This document shows, piece after piece, positions 6,309 through 15,397 of a DNA stretch of 37,350 bases. A program made the position numbers and the translations under genes. Source of the DNA: Emcibacter sp. (GTDB taxonomy: Bacteria; Pseudomonadota; Alphaproteobacteria; Sphingomonadales; Emcibacteraceae); NCBI GenBank assembly GCA_021774875.1, contig JAJFIP010000261.1:1-37350 (forward strand), read 5' to 3'. The notes under the pieces were generated by a model. The model had not been told where the DNA came from, did no database searches, and worked only from the letters and a program-made list of their open reading frames with translations. Every line of letters starts with the position of its first letter. The stretch's first letter is position 1.

Positions 6309-6883
6309 CAACAGGAAGGCCCACAAAACAGCGATTGATTGGCCTGGACCCCGGTTTGCAAAAAACCGGCTGGGGCATCATCGATGTTGAAGGGTCCAGA
6401 CTTATTCATGTTGCCAATGGTGTTGTTTATTCCGATAGAAGTTACAGTCTGGCAGAAAGACTTATGCAGCTCTTTGACGGTCTGCAACAGGTGATGAGCG
6501 ACTGGGAGCCCCATTCAGCGGCGGTAGAAGAAACCTTTGTCAATAAAAACCCATCTTCGACCCTGAAACTGGGACAGGCGCGGGGTATTGCGCTTCTGGT
6601 TCCGGCACTGGCGGGGGTTAGTGTGGCGGAATATTCGCCCAATCATATCAAAAAAACCGTCGTTGGCTCTGGTCATGCGGGCAAGGAGCAGGTGGCGGCC
6701 ATGCTGAAAATACTTTTACCCCAAGCGACCATCAACGGCGAGGATGCCGGGGACGCGCTGGCTGTGGCCATATGTCATGCCCATAGCGGCGGCGGACACG
6801 GCACACTTCATGAAACGGTGACCAAAGACCCCTCAGGTGCGACCAGAGGCGGTGCCCAGATATTATACCGGGGAAGCCGTTGA
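6305..6883 (+). CDS. ruvC: Holliday junction endonuclease RuvC
   Basis: RuvC resolves four-way junctions made by recombination and fork regression, cutting symmetrically. The 192-residue protein begins at GTG 6305, overlapping the yebC stop. The four catalytic acidic residues are visible in context: D in [13 protein letters not shown] in [20 protein letters not shown], and the C-terminal pair in [15 protein letters not shown]. The C-terminal tail (about 25 residues after the last motif) is basic and slightly longer than in E. coli. Its stop overlaps the ruvA start region. Confidence 0.97.
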   Translation: MTTGRPTKQRLIGLDPGLQKTGWGIIDVEGSRLIHVANGVVYSDRSYSLAERLMQLFDGLQQVMSDWEPHSAAVEETFVNKNPSSTLKLGQARGIALLVPALAGVSVAEYSPNHIKKTVVGSGHAGKEQVAAMLKILLPQATINGEDAGDALAVAICHAHSGGGHGTLHETVTKDPSGATRGGAQILYRGSR

Positions 6884-7497
6884 TGATTGCCAAGCTGAAA
6901 GGTCTTGTGGATACCATAGGCGAGGACAATTGTGTCATTGACGTGAACGGGGTTGGTTATCTGGTTTTCTGTTCCGGGCGCACTTTGGGCAACCTGCCAT
7001 CCGAGGGTGAGGCGGTCACGCTGATGATCGAAACCCATGTGCGCGAGGATCACATTCACCTGTTTGGCTTTACCTCTGAGATGGAAAAAGACTGGTTTAA
7101 TCTGATACAGACCGTGCAGGGTGTGGGCGCGAAAGTCGCGCTGGCCATATTTTCGTCTGTGGCTATTGATGAATTATCAAATTCCATTGCCGCACAGGAT
7201 AAAACGGTGGTGGGCCGGGCAAAAGGGGTCGGCCCGAAACTTGCTACCCGGATTATTACGGAATTAAAAGACAAGGTAGCGCATTTTGCCGTCACGACGT
7301 CATTTTCCCCGCCCAAGGGCGGCACTGCACCCGCGCCTGACAATTCCGCCAAACAGGATGCGGTATCTGCTCTGGTCAATCTGGGCTATCGTCAGACAGA
7401 GGCCTATATGGCAGTCTCAGGCGTGGCGCGTTCATATGAAGGTGAAGCCGGGGTTTCAGACCTGATCCGTCTTGGGCTTAAGGAGCTTGGCCAATGA
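6883..7497 (+). CDS. ruvA: Holliday junction branch migration protein RuvA
   Basis: RuvA forms the tetrameric platform that binds the junction and loads RuvB. The ORF track starts at TTG 6880, but the family begins 'MIGKLKG', so ATG 6883 ([10 protein letters not shown]) is chosen, giving 204 residues. It overlaps the ruvC stop by one base. Domain I is the OB fold ([33 protein letters not shown]). Domain II carries helix-hairpin-helix motifs ([33 protein letters not shown]). A proline-rich linker ([12 protein letters not shown]) leads to domain III ([19 protein letters not shown]), which contacts RuvB. Confidence 0.96.
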   Translation: MIAKLKGLVDTIGEDNCVIDVNGVGYLVFCSGRTLGNLPSEGEAVTLMIETHVREDHIHLFGFTSEMEKDWFNLIQTVQGVGAKVALAIFSSVAIDELSNSIAAQDKTVVGRAKGVGPKLATRIITELKDKVAHFAVTTSFSPPKGGTAPAPDNSAKQDAVSALVNLGYRQTEAYMAVSGVARSYEGEAGVSDLIRLGLKELGQ

Positions 7498-8564
7498 GTG
7501 ATACTGGGATGGATTCCGGGACAGATTCTGGGAAGGATAATCGCGAAATCAGCGGCGGGCAGAAAAACGGTGATGAGGTGGAAACTTCAATCCGGCCTAC
7601 GCGATTAAGTGACTTCATTGGTCAGCGCAAAATCTGCGATAATCTGAAAATCTTTATCGAGGCCGCCCGTATGCGCAACACTGCGCTGGATCATGTGCTG
7701 TTTTATGGCCCGCCCGGATTGGGCAAAACCACTTTGGCACAGATTATGGCGCGGGAACTTGGGGTGAATTTTCGGGCGACCTCTGGCCCGGTTATATCCA
7801 AGGCTGGTGATCTTGCGGCATTGCTGACCAATCTGGAAGAAAATGACATTCTGTTCATTGATGAAATCCACAGGCTTAATCCGGCGGTGGAGGAAATACT
7901 CTATCCGGCCATGGAGGATTATCATCTGGACCTGATCATAGGCGAAGGTCCGGCGGCCAGGTCCGTGCGTATTGATCTGCCGCCGTTCACGCTCATCGGG
8001 GCGACCACAAGATCCGGCCTGCTGACCACCCCGCTCAGAGACCGGTTTGGTATTCCCATTCGGCTGGAATTTTATTCTGCGGAAGATCTGGAAACCATTG
8101 TCAGGCGTGCGGCGCGGGTGCTGGGTGTAGAAATGACCAGCGACGGGGCCAGAGAAATTGCCCGGCGCGCAAGAGGTACGCCGCGTATTGCCGGACGATT
8201 GTTGCGGCGGGTTGCCGATTATGCGCTGGTACGGGCCGATGGTGGCATCGACGCCCAAGTGGCGGATAAGGCCCTTACCCGGCTGGAAGTGGATGGGCGT
8301 GGTCTGGATTCCATGGATCATAAATATCTCAAATGTATTGGGGTAAATTACAATGGTGGGCCGGTGGGTATTGAAACTCTGGCGGCGGCATTGTCTGAAC
8401 CACGGGACGCTATTGAAGAGATTATCGAGCCTTACCTAATCCAGACCGGACTGGTGCAGCGGACCCCGCGCGGACGCATGTTGTCGCCGCAAGGGTATGA
8501 TCATATTGGTGTGACTATTCCAAAAGATCAGGATAAAACGCAAATGAATTTGCTGGATGAGTGA
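7494..8564 (+). CDS. ruvB: Holliday junction branch migration ATPase RuvB
   Basis: A 356-residue AAA+ motor that drives branch migration with RuvA. Walker A is GPPGLGKTT at about residues 72-80; Walker B is [10 protein letters not shown]; sensor 1 is [19 protein letters not shown] and the sensor 2 region is [18 protein letters not shown]. The C-terminal winged helix contains [15 protein letters not shown]. The first 30 residues are a Ser/Asp/Gly-rich extension ([13 protein letters not shown]) before the conserved [12 protein letters not shown]; this acidic tail is longer than in E. coli. The start ATGA overlaps the ruvA stop. Confidence 0.98.
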   Translation: MSDTGMDSGTDSGKDNREISGGQKNGDEVETSIRPTRLSDFIGQRKICDNLKIFIEAARMRNTALDHVLFYGPPGLGKTTLAQIMARELGVNFRATSGPVISKAGDLAALLTNLEENDILFIDEIHRLNPAVEEILYPAMEDYHLDLIIGEGPAARSVRIDLPPFTLIGATTRSGLLTTPLRDRFGIPIRLEFYSAEDLETIVRRAARVLGVEMTSDGAREIARRARGTPRIAGRLLRRVADYALVRADGGIDAQVADKALTRLEVDGRGLDSMDHKYLKCIGVNYNGGPVGIETLAAALSEPRDAIEEIIEPYLIQTGLVQRTPRGRMLSPQGYDHIGVTIPKDQDKTQMNLLDE

Positions 8565-9003
8565 AATGGCTGAACTTTCGCCACATTCTGGCATTATCAA
8601 GGATGGGATACATATCCTGCCGCTGCGGGTTTATTACGAGGATACGGACGCTGGCGGCATAGTATATTATGCTAACTATTTGAAATATATGGAACGGGGA
8701 CGATCGGAAATGCTGACAATGCTCGGAATCGATCAAAGGAAAATGCTGGAATTTCTGAAGCCGGATGATATTAGGTTCGTCGTTGTCAGGTCGGAAATTG
8801 ATTATGTGAACTCAGCCAGACTGAATGATGAGATTACCGTCCATACCAAAGTTGCTCAATTGGGCAGGGCGAGCCTGATGATGGCACAGGAAGTATGCAG
8901 GGCAGGTGAAATGCTGGCCAAGGGTATTGTCAGGGTTGCGGCCCTGAATGCTCAGGATAAACCCGCGCGACTACCCAACAAAATTATCCAAAAATTTACT
9001 TAA
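8557..9003 (+). CDS. ybgC: Acyl-CoA thioesterase YbgC (Tol-Pal associated)
   Basis: This is a 148-residue hotdog-fold protein. The conserved active-site segment [30 protein letters not shown] contains the catalytic Asp (YEDTDAGG). [20 protein letters not shown] forms the later strands. YbgC hydrolyses short acyl-CoAs in vitro and interacts with acyl carrier protein. It is almost always the first gene of the tol-pal cluster, linking phospholipid metabolism to envelope constriction. It overlaps the end of ruvB by eight bases; ATG 8566 is an alternative start. This overlap joins the ruv and tol parts into one transcriptional block. Confidence 0.94.
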   Translation: MSEMAELSPHSGIIKDGIHILPLRVYYEDTDAGGIVYYANYLKYMERGRSEMLTMLGIDQRKMLEFLKPDDIRFVVVRSEIDYVNSARLNDEITVHTKVAQLGRASLMMAQEVCRAGEMLAKGIVRVAALNAQDKPARLPNKIIQKFT

Positions 9004-9035
9004 AGCCAAAAACTGATTTAGGAATAGGGACAGCA

Positions 9036-9770
9036 ATGCAGGAAGATACAGTTGGAAATGCAGTCGATATCATTGATCTGGGCAGTGATATACCGGATTT
9101 TTCCCTTTGGGGAATGTTCTCTCAGGCTGACTGGATTGTGCAGCTGGTGATGCTGGTGTTACTTGGGTCTTCCCTGTGGTGTTGGGCGATTATCTTTGAC
9201 AAAAGCAAGCGCATCCGCCGCGTCATCGCACAGGCAGACAAGTTTGATGCTGAATTCTGGTCCGGCAATTCGCTGGAGGATCTCTACGCTCGGGTCAAGA
9301 AAAATCCGGATCATCCCATGGCCGCGCTTTTTGTTGCCGCCATGCGGGAATGGCAGCGGTCAGTGGGTGGTCGGGGGGTCAGCAAGCTGGGTATGGGCCT
9401 TCAGGATAGAATATACCGGGTCATGCGGGTGACGGTCAGCCGGGAAATGGAACGACTGGAAAACTATCTGAGCTTCCTTGCTACTGTGGGGTCTACGGCA
9501 CCATTTGTTGGGCTTTTCGGCACAGTTTGGGGGATTATGAATGCTTTTGAGCAAATTGCCCTGACCCATAATTCATCCCTTGCCGTTGTTGCCCCCGGTA
9601 TTGCCGAGGCCCTGTTTGCCACGGCTATGGGATTGGTGGCAGCGGTGCCTGCGGTGGTGGCCTATAACAAGATCAGCAATGAGCTTGGACGTTATGCCAA
9701 CCGGTTGGAGGGATTTGCTGATGAGTTTGGTACCATCCTGTCCCGCCAACTGGATGAGGAGCATCATTGA
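9036..9770 (+). CDS. tolQ: Tol-Pal system inner-membrane protein TolQ
   Basis: TolQ is a 244-residue member of the MotA/TolQ/ExbB proton channel family that pairs with TolR to energise TolA. TM1 is at about residues 32-52 (DWIVQLVMLVLLGSSLWCWAIIF). A large cytoplasmic loop follows. TM2 and TM3 lie in FLATVGSTAPFVGLFGTVWGIM and GIAEALFATAMGLVAAVPAVVAYN, which include the family's conserved Thr and Gly residues. The start is preceded by GGGACAG. It ends four bases into tolR (overlap at 9767-9770), indicating coupled translation and fixed stoichiometry. Confidence 0.97.
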   Translation: MQEDTVGNAVDIIDLGSDIPDFSLWGMFSQADWIVQLVMLVLLGSSLWCWAIIFDKSKRIRRVIAQADKFDAEFWSGNSLEDLYARVKKNPDHPMAALFVAAMREWQRSVGGRGVSKLGMGLQDRIYRVMRVTVSREMERLENYLSFLATVGSTAPFVGLFGTVWGIMNAFEQIALTHNSSLAVVAPGIAEALFATAMGLVAAVPAVVAYNKISNELGRYANRLEGFADEFGTILSRQLDEEHH

Positions 9771-10201
9771 TGCAGATGCACGGTGGACATAAATTCATCG
9801 GCTCCAGCCGCCGGCATAAGCCTATGAGTGAAATTAATGTGACCCCCTGTGTCGATGTGATGCTGGTGTTGCTGGTGGTTTTTATGGTTGCCGCCCCGTT
9901 GCTGACAGTTGGTATTCCCATAGATTTGCCAAATTCAGCGGCCAAGGCTTTGCCGGAAAATACTAAACCCCTGTCCATTACCATTGCCAAAGATGGTCAG
10001 CTTTATCTTCAGGATGAAGCCATAGATCTGGCCGAATTGGTGCCGCGACTGAAAGTAATATTTGCCGGACGCAAGGACGGAAGGATATATATTCATGGCG
10101 ACAGGACCGTTGATTATGGCGTGGTTATGAAAGTGATGGGGCGTATGAATGGTGCCGGATTTTCAAGAGTTGCCCTTGTGACAGATACGGAGAATAGATA
10201 A
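9767..10201 (+). CDS. tolR: Tol-Pal system protein TolR
   Basis: TolR is a 144-residue ExbD/TolR-family protein with one N-terminal TM helix (about residues 24-44) and a periplasmic domain. The conserved MSEINVTPCVDVMLVLLVVF contains the essential membrane Asp in the 'TPxVDVMLVLL' motif, which carries protons with TolQ. The periplasmic part includes IHGDRTVDYGVVMKVMGRMNGAGF, typical of the family. The Cys in TPCVDV is a common variant. It is followed two bases later by the tolA start. Confidence 0.96.
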   Translation: MMQMHGGHKFIGSSRRHKPMSEINVTPCVDVMLVLLVVFMVAAPLLTVGIPIDLPNSAAKALPENTKPLSITIAKDGQLYLQDEAIDLAELVPRLKVIFAGRKDGRIYIHGDRTVDYGVVMKVMGRMNGAGFSRVALVTDTENR

Positions 10202-10203
10202 AA

Positions 10204-11031
10204 TTGCGTGATGCAGTCATCATATCGGTTATTTTCCATTTCGTTGTGATGGCGTCGGGAATGGTCGCCCTGCCAATGCTCAGACCCGACAGACCAGACA
10301 TCATGAAAGTTATCCCCATAGAGGTGATCAAGATTGGTGATGTGACAAAATTACGCACTCAGGAAAAAAAACCAGACCCCATAATCAAGAAGCCAAATAA
10401 AAAATCACCGGAGCGTAAGGTGGAAATGCCGCCGGAGCCGCCAAAACTGGCCTCCACCATGCCCCTGCCGGATATGAAGTCAAAACCGAAACCAAAAAAG
10501 AAAACCACGATCAAGAAGCCAACAAAAGTGACGTCCAAGCGCGCACCAAGGATCACGCCCAAAACTAAACCGCGCCGGTTTAATGCCGGCAAACTTGCCG
10601 TGCTTCTGGATAAGCGGGAACAATCAGAGCCGGATATACTGGAAAAGTTGAAAGACAGGGACTACGGCAAGGAAAAAGTAATCAGCACCATTGATATACA
10701 GCAGCAGACCCTTAGTCTCATTGATGCCATTGACAAGCATATCTATGACAATCAGTGCTGGAATATTCCGGCTGGGGCCAAGGGGGCAGAGGGCCTGCGG
10801 GTGACAATCAGGTTTCGCCTGAGCCCCGAAGGAGAATTAATTGGATCACCAAAGGTTGTGGATAGTGGGCGGATGAATTCACCGGGTCAGGAATTTTACC
10901 GAACCGCTGCGGAAAGTGCGCTTAGGGCAGTGCGTAAATGTGCGCCTTATGATTTCCTGCCCAAGGCTCAATATGACCTGTGGCGGGATATGGAAATAAT
11001 TTTTGACCCTGAACATATACTGAGTAGCTAA
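10204..11031 (+). CDS. tolA: Tol-Pal system protein TolA
   Basis: TolA spans the periplasm and connects the TolQR motor to Pal and TolB. This 275-residue version starts at TTG 10204, two bases after the tolR stop, with GGAGA upstream. The N-terminal anchor is residues of about 4-25 ([20 protein letters not shown]). Domain II is a short Lys/Pro-rich stretch (about 55-125, [29 protein letters not shown]) rather than the long Ala-rich helix of E. coli. The C-terminal domain is typical: [49 protein letters not shown]. The two Cys (QCWN and KCAPY) are the conserved disulphide pair. Confidence 0.94.
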   Translation: MRDAVIISVIFHFVVMASGMVALPMLRPDRPDIMKVIPIEVIKIGDVTKLRTQEKKPDPIIKKPNKKSPERKVEMPPEPPKLASTMPLPDMKSKPKPKKKTTIKKPTKVTSKRAPRITPKTKPRRFNAGKLAVLLDKREQSEPDILEKLKDRDYGKEKVISTIDIQQQTLSLIDAIDKHIYDNQCWNIPAGAKGAEGLRVTIRFRLSPEGELIGSPKVVDSGRMNSPGQEFYRTAAESALRAVRKCAPYDFLPKAQYDLWRDMEIIFDPEHILSS

Positions 11032-11033
11032 CA

Positions 11034-12404
11034 ATGAAATATATGGAGATACGCGTGAGGTTGTGTAAAATATTGATATTGATCATGGCAGGTATTGCTG
11101 TGGCTGTTCCCGTTGTAAATGCAAAAATTGTTGTTGATGTCAACCGGGGTCATGCGGACCCTTTGCCCATAGCCATCACTGATCTGATTGGAAATGAAAG
11201 TGATATTATATCTGGTGGATCGGTTAAGAACTATGGCCAGCGTATCGCCCTTGTGGTTAAGGCGGATCTGACCCGTTCCGGTCTGTTTCAGATGGTGGAC
11301 AGTGCGGCCTTTATCAAGTCGGCAAATCCGCTGACAACGTTACGAAACCCGAATTTTAACAACTGGAAAGCCATCGGAGCGCAAGCTCTTATGAATGGCT
11401 CGATTTCTTTGCAGGAAGATGGGCGACTGAAAGTGGAATTCAGACTTTGGGATGTTCTGGGCAGTAATCAATTGACCGGACTGCGGTATTTTACATCACC
11501 AAAAAACTGGCGACGCATTGCTCATCTTATCTCTGATGCCATCTATAAGCGGTTGACCGGGGAGAGTGGGTATTTTGATACCCGGGTGGTTTATATTTCA
11601 GAAAGCGGCCCGGCGACGGCGAGGGTAAAGCGTCTTGCGATAATGGATCAAGACGGCCATAATCATGTGTTCCTGACCAATGGCAAGAATCTTGTACTGA
11701 CGCCACGGTTCTCACCAACGGCACAGGAAATTACCTATCTGTCCTATTTTGATGATAACCCGAGGGTCTATCTTTATAATATTGACAGCGGCAAGCAGGA
11801 AATTCTCGGCGACTTTCCCGGCATGACCTTTGCCCCGCGCTTTTCTCCCGATGGTAACAAGGTGATCATGTCTCAGGCCTTCAAAGGCAATTCAGATATT
11901 TATGTCATGGAACTCACCACACGTAGAATTCAGCGTCTGACCAGCCATACCGCCATCGATACTTCGCCCAGCTATTCACCTGATTCGCGCTATGTTACAT
12001 TTAATTCGGACCGTGGCGGCAGTCAGCAGATCTATGTCATGGATGCAGATGGCAAGAATATCAAGCGCATCAGTTTTGGCAAAGGCCGTTACAGCACACC
12101 CGTCTGGTCACCAAGAGGAGATCTGATAGCCTTTACAAGGCAGTATCGGGGAAAATTTTATATTGGGGTGATGCGCCCGGATGGCAGTGGCGAGCGGCTT
12201 CTATCCGAGAGTTACCTTGATGAAGGGCCGACATGGACACCCAATGGACGGGTGATTATGTACTTCCGCCAGCAGCCCTATGACAGCCGTGGGCGCGGCG
12301 GAGAGACACAATTATGGACCGTCGATCTGACCGGATATAATGAGAGGCAGATGATTACGCCACTTGATGCGTCAGATCCTGCATGGTCCCCCTTGATTAG
12401 ATAA
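11034..12404 (+). CDS. tolB: Tol-Pal system beta-propeller protein TolB
   Basis: TolB is a periplasmic protein that cycles between Pal and TolA. The 456-residue precursor has an N-terminal signal peptide ([19 protein letters not shown], cleavage likely after VNA). The N-terminal alpha/beta domain covers about residues 32-165 ([34 protein letters not shown]). The six-bladed WD40-like propeller follows, with repeats such as [68 protein letters not shown] and [16 protein letters not shown]. The start is two bases after the tolA stop. A 136-base gap follows before pal. Confidence 0.97.
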   Translation: MKYMEIRVRLCKILILIMAGIAVAVPVVNAKIVVDVNRGHADPLPIAITDLIGNESDIISGGSVKNYGQRIALVVKADLTRSGLFQMVDSAAFIKSANPLTTLRNPNFNNWKAIGAQALMNGSISLQEDGRLKVEFRLWDVLGSNQLTGLRYFTSPKNWRRIAHLISDAIYKRLTGESGYFDTRVVYISESGPATARVKRLAIMDQDGHNHVFLTNGKNLVLTPRFSPTAQEITYLSYFDDNPRVYLYNIDSGKQEILGDFPGMTFAPRFSPDGNKVIMSQAFKGNSDIYVMELTTRRIQRLTSHTAIDTSPSYSPDSRYVTFNSDRGGSQQIYVMDADGKNIKRISFGKGRYSTPVWSPRGDLIAFTRQYRGKFYIGVMRPDGSGERLLSESYLDEGPTWTPNGRVIMYFRQQPYDSRGRGGETQLWTVDLTGYNERQMITPLDASDPAWSPLIR

Positions 12405-12540
12405 ATGATTCTGTTATAGTTCCATCGGATTGCTGTATAGTTCATTATTAGATTGTAAACAGGCAACCGCCAATTCTTACGGGGAATGGCATTTCATCGG
12501 TTGGACAAAAATATATTAAGTAACGTGGAAGGACCACTAA

Positions 12541-13086
12541 ATGCTGGAAAAAATGAATGGCGTAAAATACTGGGCACTCATCGGGGCTGTCCTGCTTTTA
12601 AACGCTTGTGCGAATTCGAATACAGGTACTGTACCTGATACACCGACAGATCCTGTTGTCGAAACACAAGAGCCTGTTGTTGCTGAACCAACAGAGGATG
12701 TTACGACTGAACCCATGATGGAAGATCCCGATACACAGGAATCTCTTGATGCTGCTTCTGGTGGGGCGCTGGTCTATTTTGGTTATGACCGTTATGATCT
12801 GACCGCCGATGGCCGTTCCGGTTTGCAGACACAGGCGGCATGGCTGGTGGCTCATGCTTCTGTCAAAGTAACAGTCGAAGGCCATTGTGACGAGCGGGGC
12901 ACACGGGAATATAACCTGGCCCTTGGTGACAGGCGGGCAAATTCTGTGAAGAATTATCTGGTGGCACTAGGTGTTGATCCATCACGTATTCACACGGTAA
13001 GCTATGGCAAGGAACGCCCTGCTGTAACCGGTTCTGGTGAATCTTCATGGTCACAAAATCGCCGTGGTTACACCCGCGTAAATTAA
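12541..13086 (+). CDS. pal: Peptidoglycan-associated lipoprotein Pal
   Basis: Pal is an outer-membrane lipoprotein that binds peptidoglycan and completes the Tol-Pal link. The 181-residue precursor has a lipobox LLNAC, giving a lipidated Cys at about residue 23. An acidic, Pro/Thr-rich tether follows (about 26-70, EPTEDVTTEPMMEDPDTQ). The OmpA-like domain has YFGYDRYDL, VTVEGHCDERGTREYNLALG and RRANSVKNYLVALGV, the set that binds diaminopimelate. The strong Shine-Dalgarno GGAAGGA stands before the ATG. The 136-base gap after tolB could hold a separate promoter. A perfect terminator follows, as expected for an abundant lipoprotein. Confidence 0.96.
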   Translation: MLEKMNGVKYWALIGAVLLLNACANSNTGTVPDTPTDPVVETQEPVVAEPTEDVTTEPMMEDPDTQESLDAASGGALVYFGYDRYDLTADGRSGLQTQAAWLVAHASVKVTVEGHCDERGTREYNLALGDRRANSVKNYLVALGVDPSRIHTVSYGKERPAVTGSGESSWSQNRRGYTRVN

Positions 13087-13103
13087 TATTCTTAGACTTA
13101 CAG

Positions 13104-13143
13104 AATACCCGCGCGTCTTTCATGGCTGCGCGGGTATTTTTTT
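13104..13143 (+). terminator. Rho-independent terminator after pal
   Basis: AATACCCGCGC (13104-13114) and GCGCGGGTATT (13128-13138) form a perfect 11-bp stem with a 13-base loop, followed by TTTTT. It is the only strong terminator inside the yebC-thiD block. cpoB therefore probably depends on read-through or its own promoter. Confidence 0.9.
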
Positions 13144-13166
13144 GAATTTACGATCTGGAGCTTTTT

Positions 13167-13994
13167 ATGAGAAGAAAAAATATCTTTAGCCCTGCGATCA
13201 TCTTGATTGTGGTTATGGCAGTAATGCTGCCCATATCGTCTTATGCCCAGTCAACACAAAAACGGCTGGAGAATATCGAAAAACAGTTGAAGGCTGTGCA
13301 AAGGAAGGTTTTTAAGTCAGGAAGTAAATTATTCAAGGAGGAGCCATTAGCAGAACCTGAAGCAGGTGGGAGTGTCAGGTTAGCGGATATTGATGCCCGA
13401 CTTTCTCAGCTGGAATCGCAGCTTCGACAGCTTACCGGTCGCATCGAAGAAGGTAATTATCAGACCAATAAAATCAAGCAGCAGTTGGAAGTCATGGCCC
13501 GTGATTATGAATTTCGTCTGAATGAGCTGGAAAAATCAGGGTCAGCAGGTTCAAATATCATAAAGCCTGAGGTTACGCCGGATACAACAGTTGAAGATAT
13601 TCTGCCCGCCGGATCACAGGAACAGCAGTATAGCTATGCCCAAAAACTGGTGACCAAAGGACAATATGCCAAGGCCGAGGGCGCACTTGCCGAATTTCTC
13701 AAACGCTATCCAGAAGCGGACCTGGCTGGTAATGCCCAATATTGGCTGGGGCAGACCTATTACGTGCGTAAGATGTACACCAAAGCCACACGGGCATTTC
13801 TGGAAGGCTATAATAACTATCCCCAGAGTCCTAAATCTCCGGCTTTTTTGTTGAAAATTGGCATGTCGCTGAATGCCATGGGGGAAAAGAAGGATGCCTG
13901 TGATGCCTACCGTGAACTGGCATCGCGTTTCCCGGACAGTATGGAAAGCAAGAACAAACGCCCACCTGAAGAGAAACGGGCCAGTTGCCAGTAA
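13167..13994 (+). CDS. cpoB: Cell division coordinator CpoB (YbgF)
   Basis: CpoB is a periplasmic Tol-Pal partner that, in E. coli, coordinates outer-membrane constriction with septal peptidoglycan synthesis. The 275-residue precursor has a signal peptide (IFSPAIILIVVMAVMLPISSYAQ, cleavage near residue 28). A coiled coil follows (about 30-130, KRLENIEKQLKAVQRK; RLSQLESQLRQLTGRIEEG), then TPR repeats of the YbgF type (YSYAQKLVTKGQYAKAEGAL, AQYWLGQTYYVRKMYTKA, FLLKIGMSLNAMGEKKDAC). The start follows GGAGC. The gene ends seven bases before the tilS start. Confidence 0.94.
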   Translation: MRRKNIFSPAIILIVVMAVMLPISSYAQSTQKRLENIEKQLKAVQRKVFKSGSKLFKEEPLAEPEAGGSVRLADIDARLSQLESQLRQLTGRIEEGNYQTNKIKQQLEVMARDYEFRLNELEKSGSAGSNIIKPEVTPDTTVEDILPAGSQEQQYSYAQKLVTKGQYAKAEGALAEFLKRYPEADLAGNAQYWLGQTYYVRKMYTKATRAFLEGYNNYPQSPKSPAFLLKIGMSLNAMGEKKDACDAYRELASRFPDSMESKNKRPPEEKRASCQ

Positions 13995-14001
13995 TGCCCT
14001 G

Positions 14002-15276
14002 ATGGATACAGACCTCACATATGATGAATTTTCTGATCTGCTGCTGGCCATGAAGCCTGCGCCGAGAGAGAGGATCGCAGTGGCGGTGTCAGGCGGTGCT
14101 GATAGTATGGCTCTGACTGTGATGCTAGGTGAATATTGTCGGGCGCATGAAATTTCCCTGACCGCGGTGACAGTTGATCATGGCTTGCGCGAAGAGGCCA
14201 CTGATGAAGCCATTCAGGTGGGAAAGTGGCTCAAAAAACAGCATATTTCCCATGTGATTCTCAAATGGCAGGGGGATAAACCCAACAGCAATATTCAGGA
14301 TCAGGCCCGAATGGCCCGTTACCGTCTGATGGGAGACTGGTGTCAGAGTAATAATATCTCCCGGCTATTCCTTGCCCATCATCAGGGGGATCAGGCGGAA
14401 ACTTTCCTGATCCGTCTGTTTCGCGGCAGTGGTATTGACGGCCTGTCTGCCATGAAAGCCCAGACTGATTTTCCGCATCTTTTACCGACAGGGGATATTA
14501 CCCTCTGCCGGCCACTGCTTTCAGTGGCTAAGGCTCGTCTTGAAGCGACTTTGCGGCAGCGGGATCAGCCATGGATAGAAGACCCCAGCAATCACAATGA
14601 AGCCTTTATGCGGATCAAGGTGCGAAATCTGTTGCAGGAAAATGATATTGAAGGTCTGGACGAAGAACGGATGGCCCGAACGGCAGCAAGAATGGAGCGG
14701 GTACGATCCCTGTTGCAGTTTTTAACGGAGGATTTGATACAGCAGTCAGTGACTTTTTTCCCGGAAGGATATGCCGAGGTAAAGTTATTCCCCCTACATT
14801 CAGCCCATGAGGAGATCGCCCTGCGCTGTCTTGCGTCACTAATACGCAGGGTCAGTGGTAGCAAATATGTCCCGCGCATGAATAAGCTCGAAGCCCTGTA
14901 TGACAGATTGAAGGGGTCAGATTTTCCCGGTCAGACTTTGGCAGGATGTATGATTTCACCGTTACGGAACCAGCGGATCATGATCAGCCGGGAAAGTGCA
15001 GCTATAGAAGATGTCATCGATCTTGAAGCAGACATGAAAATATTATGGGATGGGCGTTTTCTTATTGAAAATCATGCGACAGCGGGTATCTTGAAAAAGC
15101 TGGAAGACACACAGTGGCAGACAGTGTGTCAGGAAAATCCGGCGTTAGCAAATCCAAAACCGGGTAAAACTATCAGGGACAGTCTGCCGTGTATTGTTTC
15201 AGATGATGGTAGAGTGATGTTGCCGGATTTTATACCGGGCTTTGAGAAAACAGGCTTTAAGGCCATATTTAAGTAA
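14002..15276 (+). CDS. tilS: tRNA(Ile)-lysidine synthase TilS
   Basis: TilS converts C34 of the CAU-anticodon tRNA-Ile to lysidine using ATP, so that it reads AUA. The track starts this frame at 13873, inside cpoB. ATG 14002, just after the cpoB stop, gives 424 residues and the normal N-terminal spacing. The PP-loop AVAVSGGADSMALTVMLGEY is at about residues 25-44. TVDHGLREEA, NIQDQARMARYRLM and FLAHHQGDQAETFLIRLFRGSG are the other N-terminal domain signatures. IKVRNLLQEN leads into a divergent C-terminal region. The CpoB-TilS-FtsH order is conserved in alphaproteobacteria. Confidence 0.95.
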   Translation: MDTDLTYDEFSDLLLAMKPAPRERIAVAVSGGADSMALTVMLGEYCRAHEISLTAVTVDHGLREEATDEAIQVGKWLKKQHISHVILKWQGDKPNSNIQDQARMARYRLMGDWCQSNNISRLFLAHHQGDQAETFLIRLFRGSGIDGLSAMKAQTDFPHLLPTGDITLCRPLLSVAKARLEATLRQRDQPWIEDPSNHNEAFMRIKVRNLLQENDIEGLDEERMARTAARMERVRSLLQFLTEDLIQQSVTFFPEGYAEVKLFPLHSAHEEIALRCLASLIRRVSGSKYVPRMNKLEALYDRLKGSDFPGQTLAGCMISPLRNQRIMISRESAAIEDVIDLEADMKILWDGRFLIENHATAGILKKLEDTQWQTVCQENPALANPKPGKTIRDSLPCIVSDDGRVMLPDFIPGFEKTGFKAIFK

Positions 15277-15373
15277 TCTTTTGTCAATGTTTTAGCTGCA
15301 AAATGCTGAAATGTGGATAAAATGCAAAAATAATGCTGCTATTGGCTTGTTTGAACCTCAAAAAGGCCTATTT

Positions 15374-15397
15374 ATGAGTGATAACAGTGACAATTGA
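15374..15397 (+). other. Seven-codon upstream ORF before ftsH
   Basis: ATG 15374 is preceded by AAAAAGG and encodes MSDNSDN before a TGA at 15395-15397. That stop overlaps the TTG (15394) which starts the annotated ftsH frame. The arrangement would allow termination and re-initiation. Alternatively a one-base sequencing or assembly error has split the true FtsH N-terminus. The ORF is seen directly; either reading is inference. Confidence 0.4.

Noticed and set aside
7605-8321. 238-aa minus-strand ORF antisense to ruvB
   Set aside because: Shadow frame of a highly conserved gene; translation is Arg/His/Gly-rich with no domain.
13873-14001. 43-residue N-terminal extension of TilS inside cpoB
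   Set aside because: It overlaps cpoB in another frame and adds nothing seen in TilS; ATG 14002 just after the cpoB stop fits.
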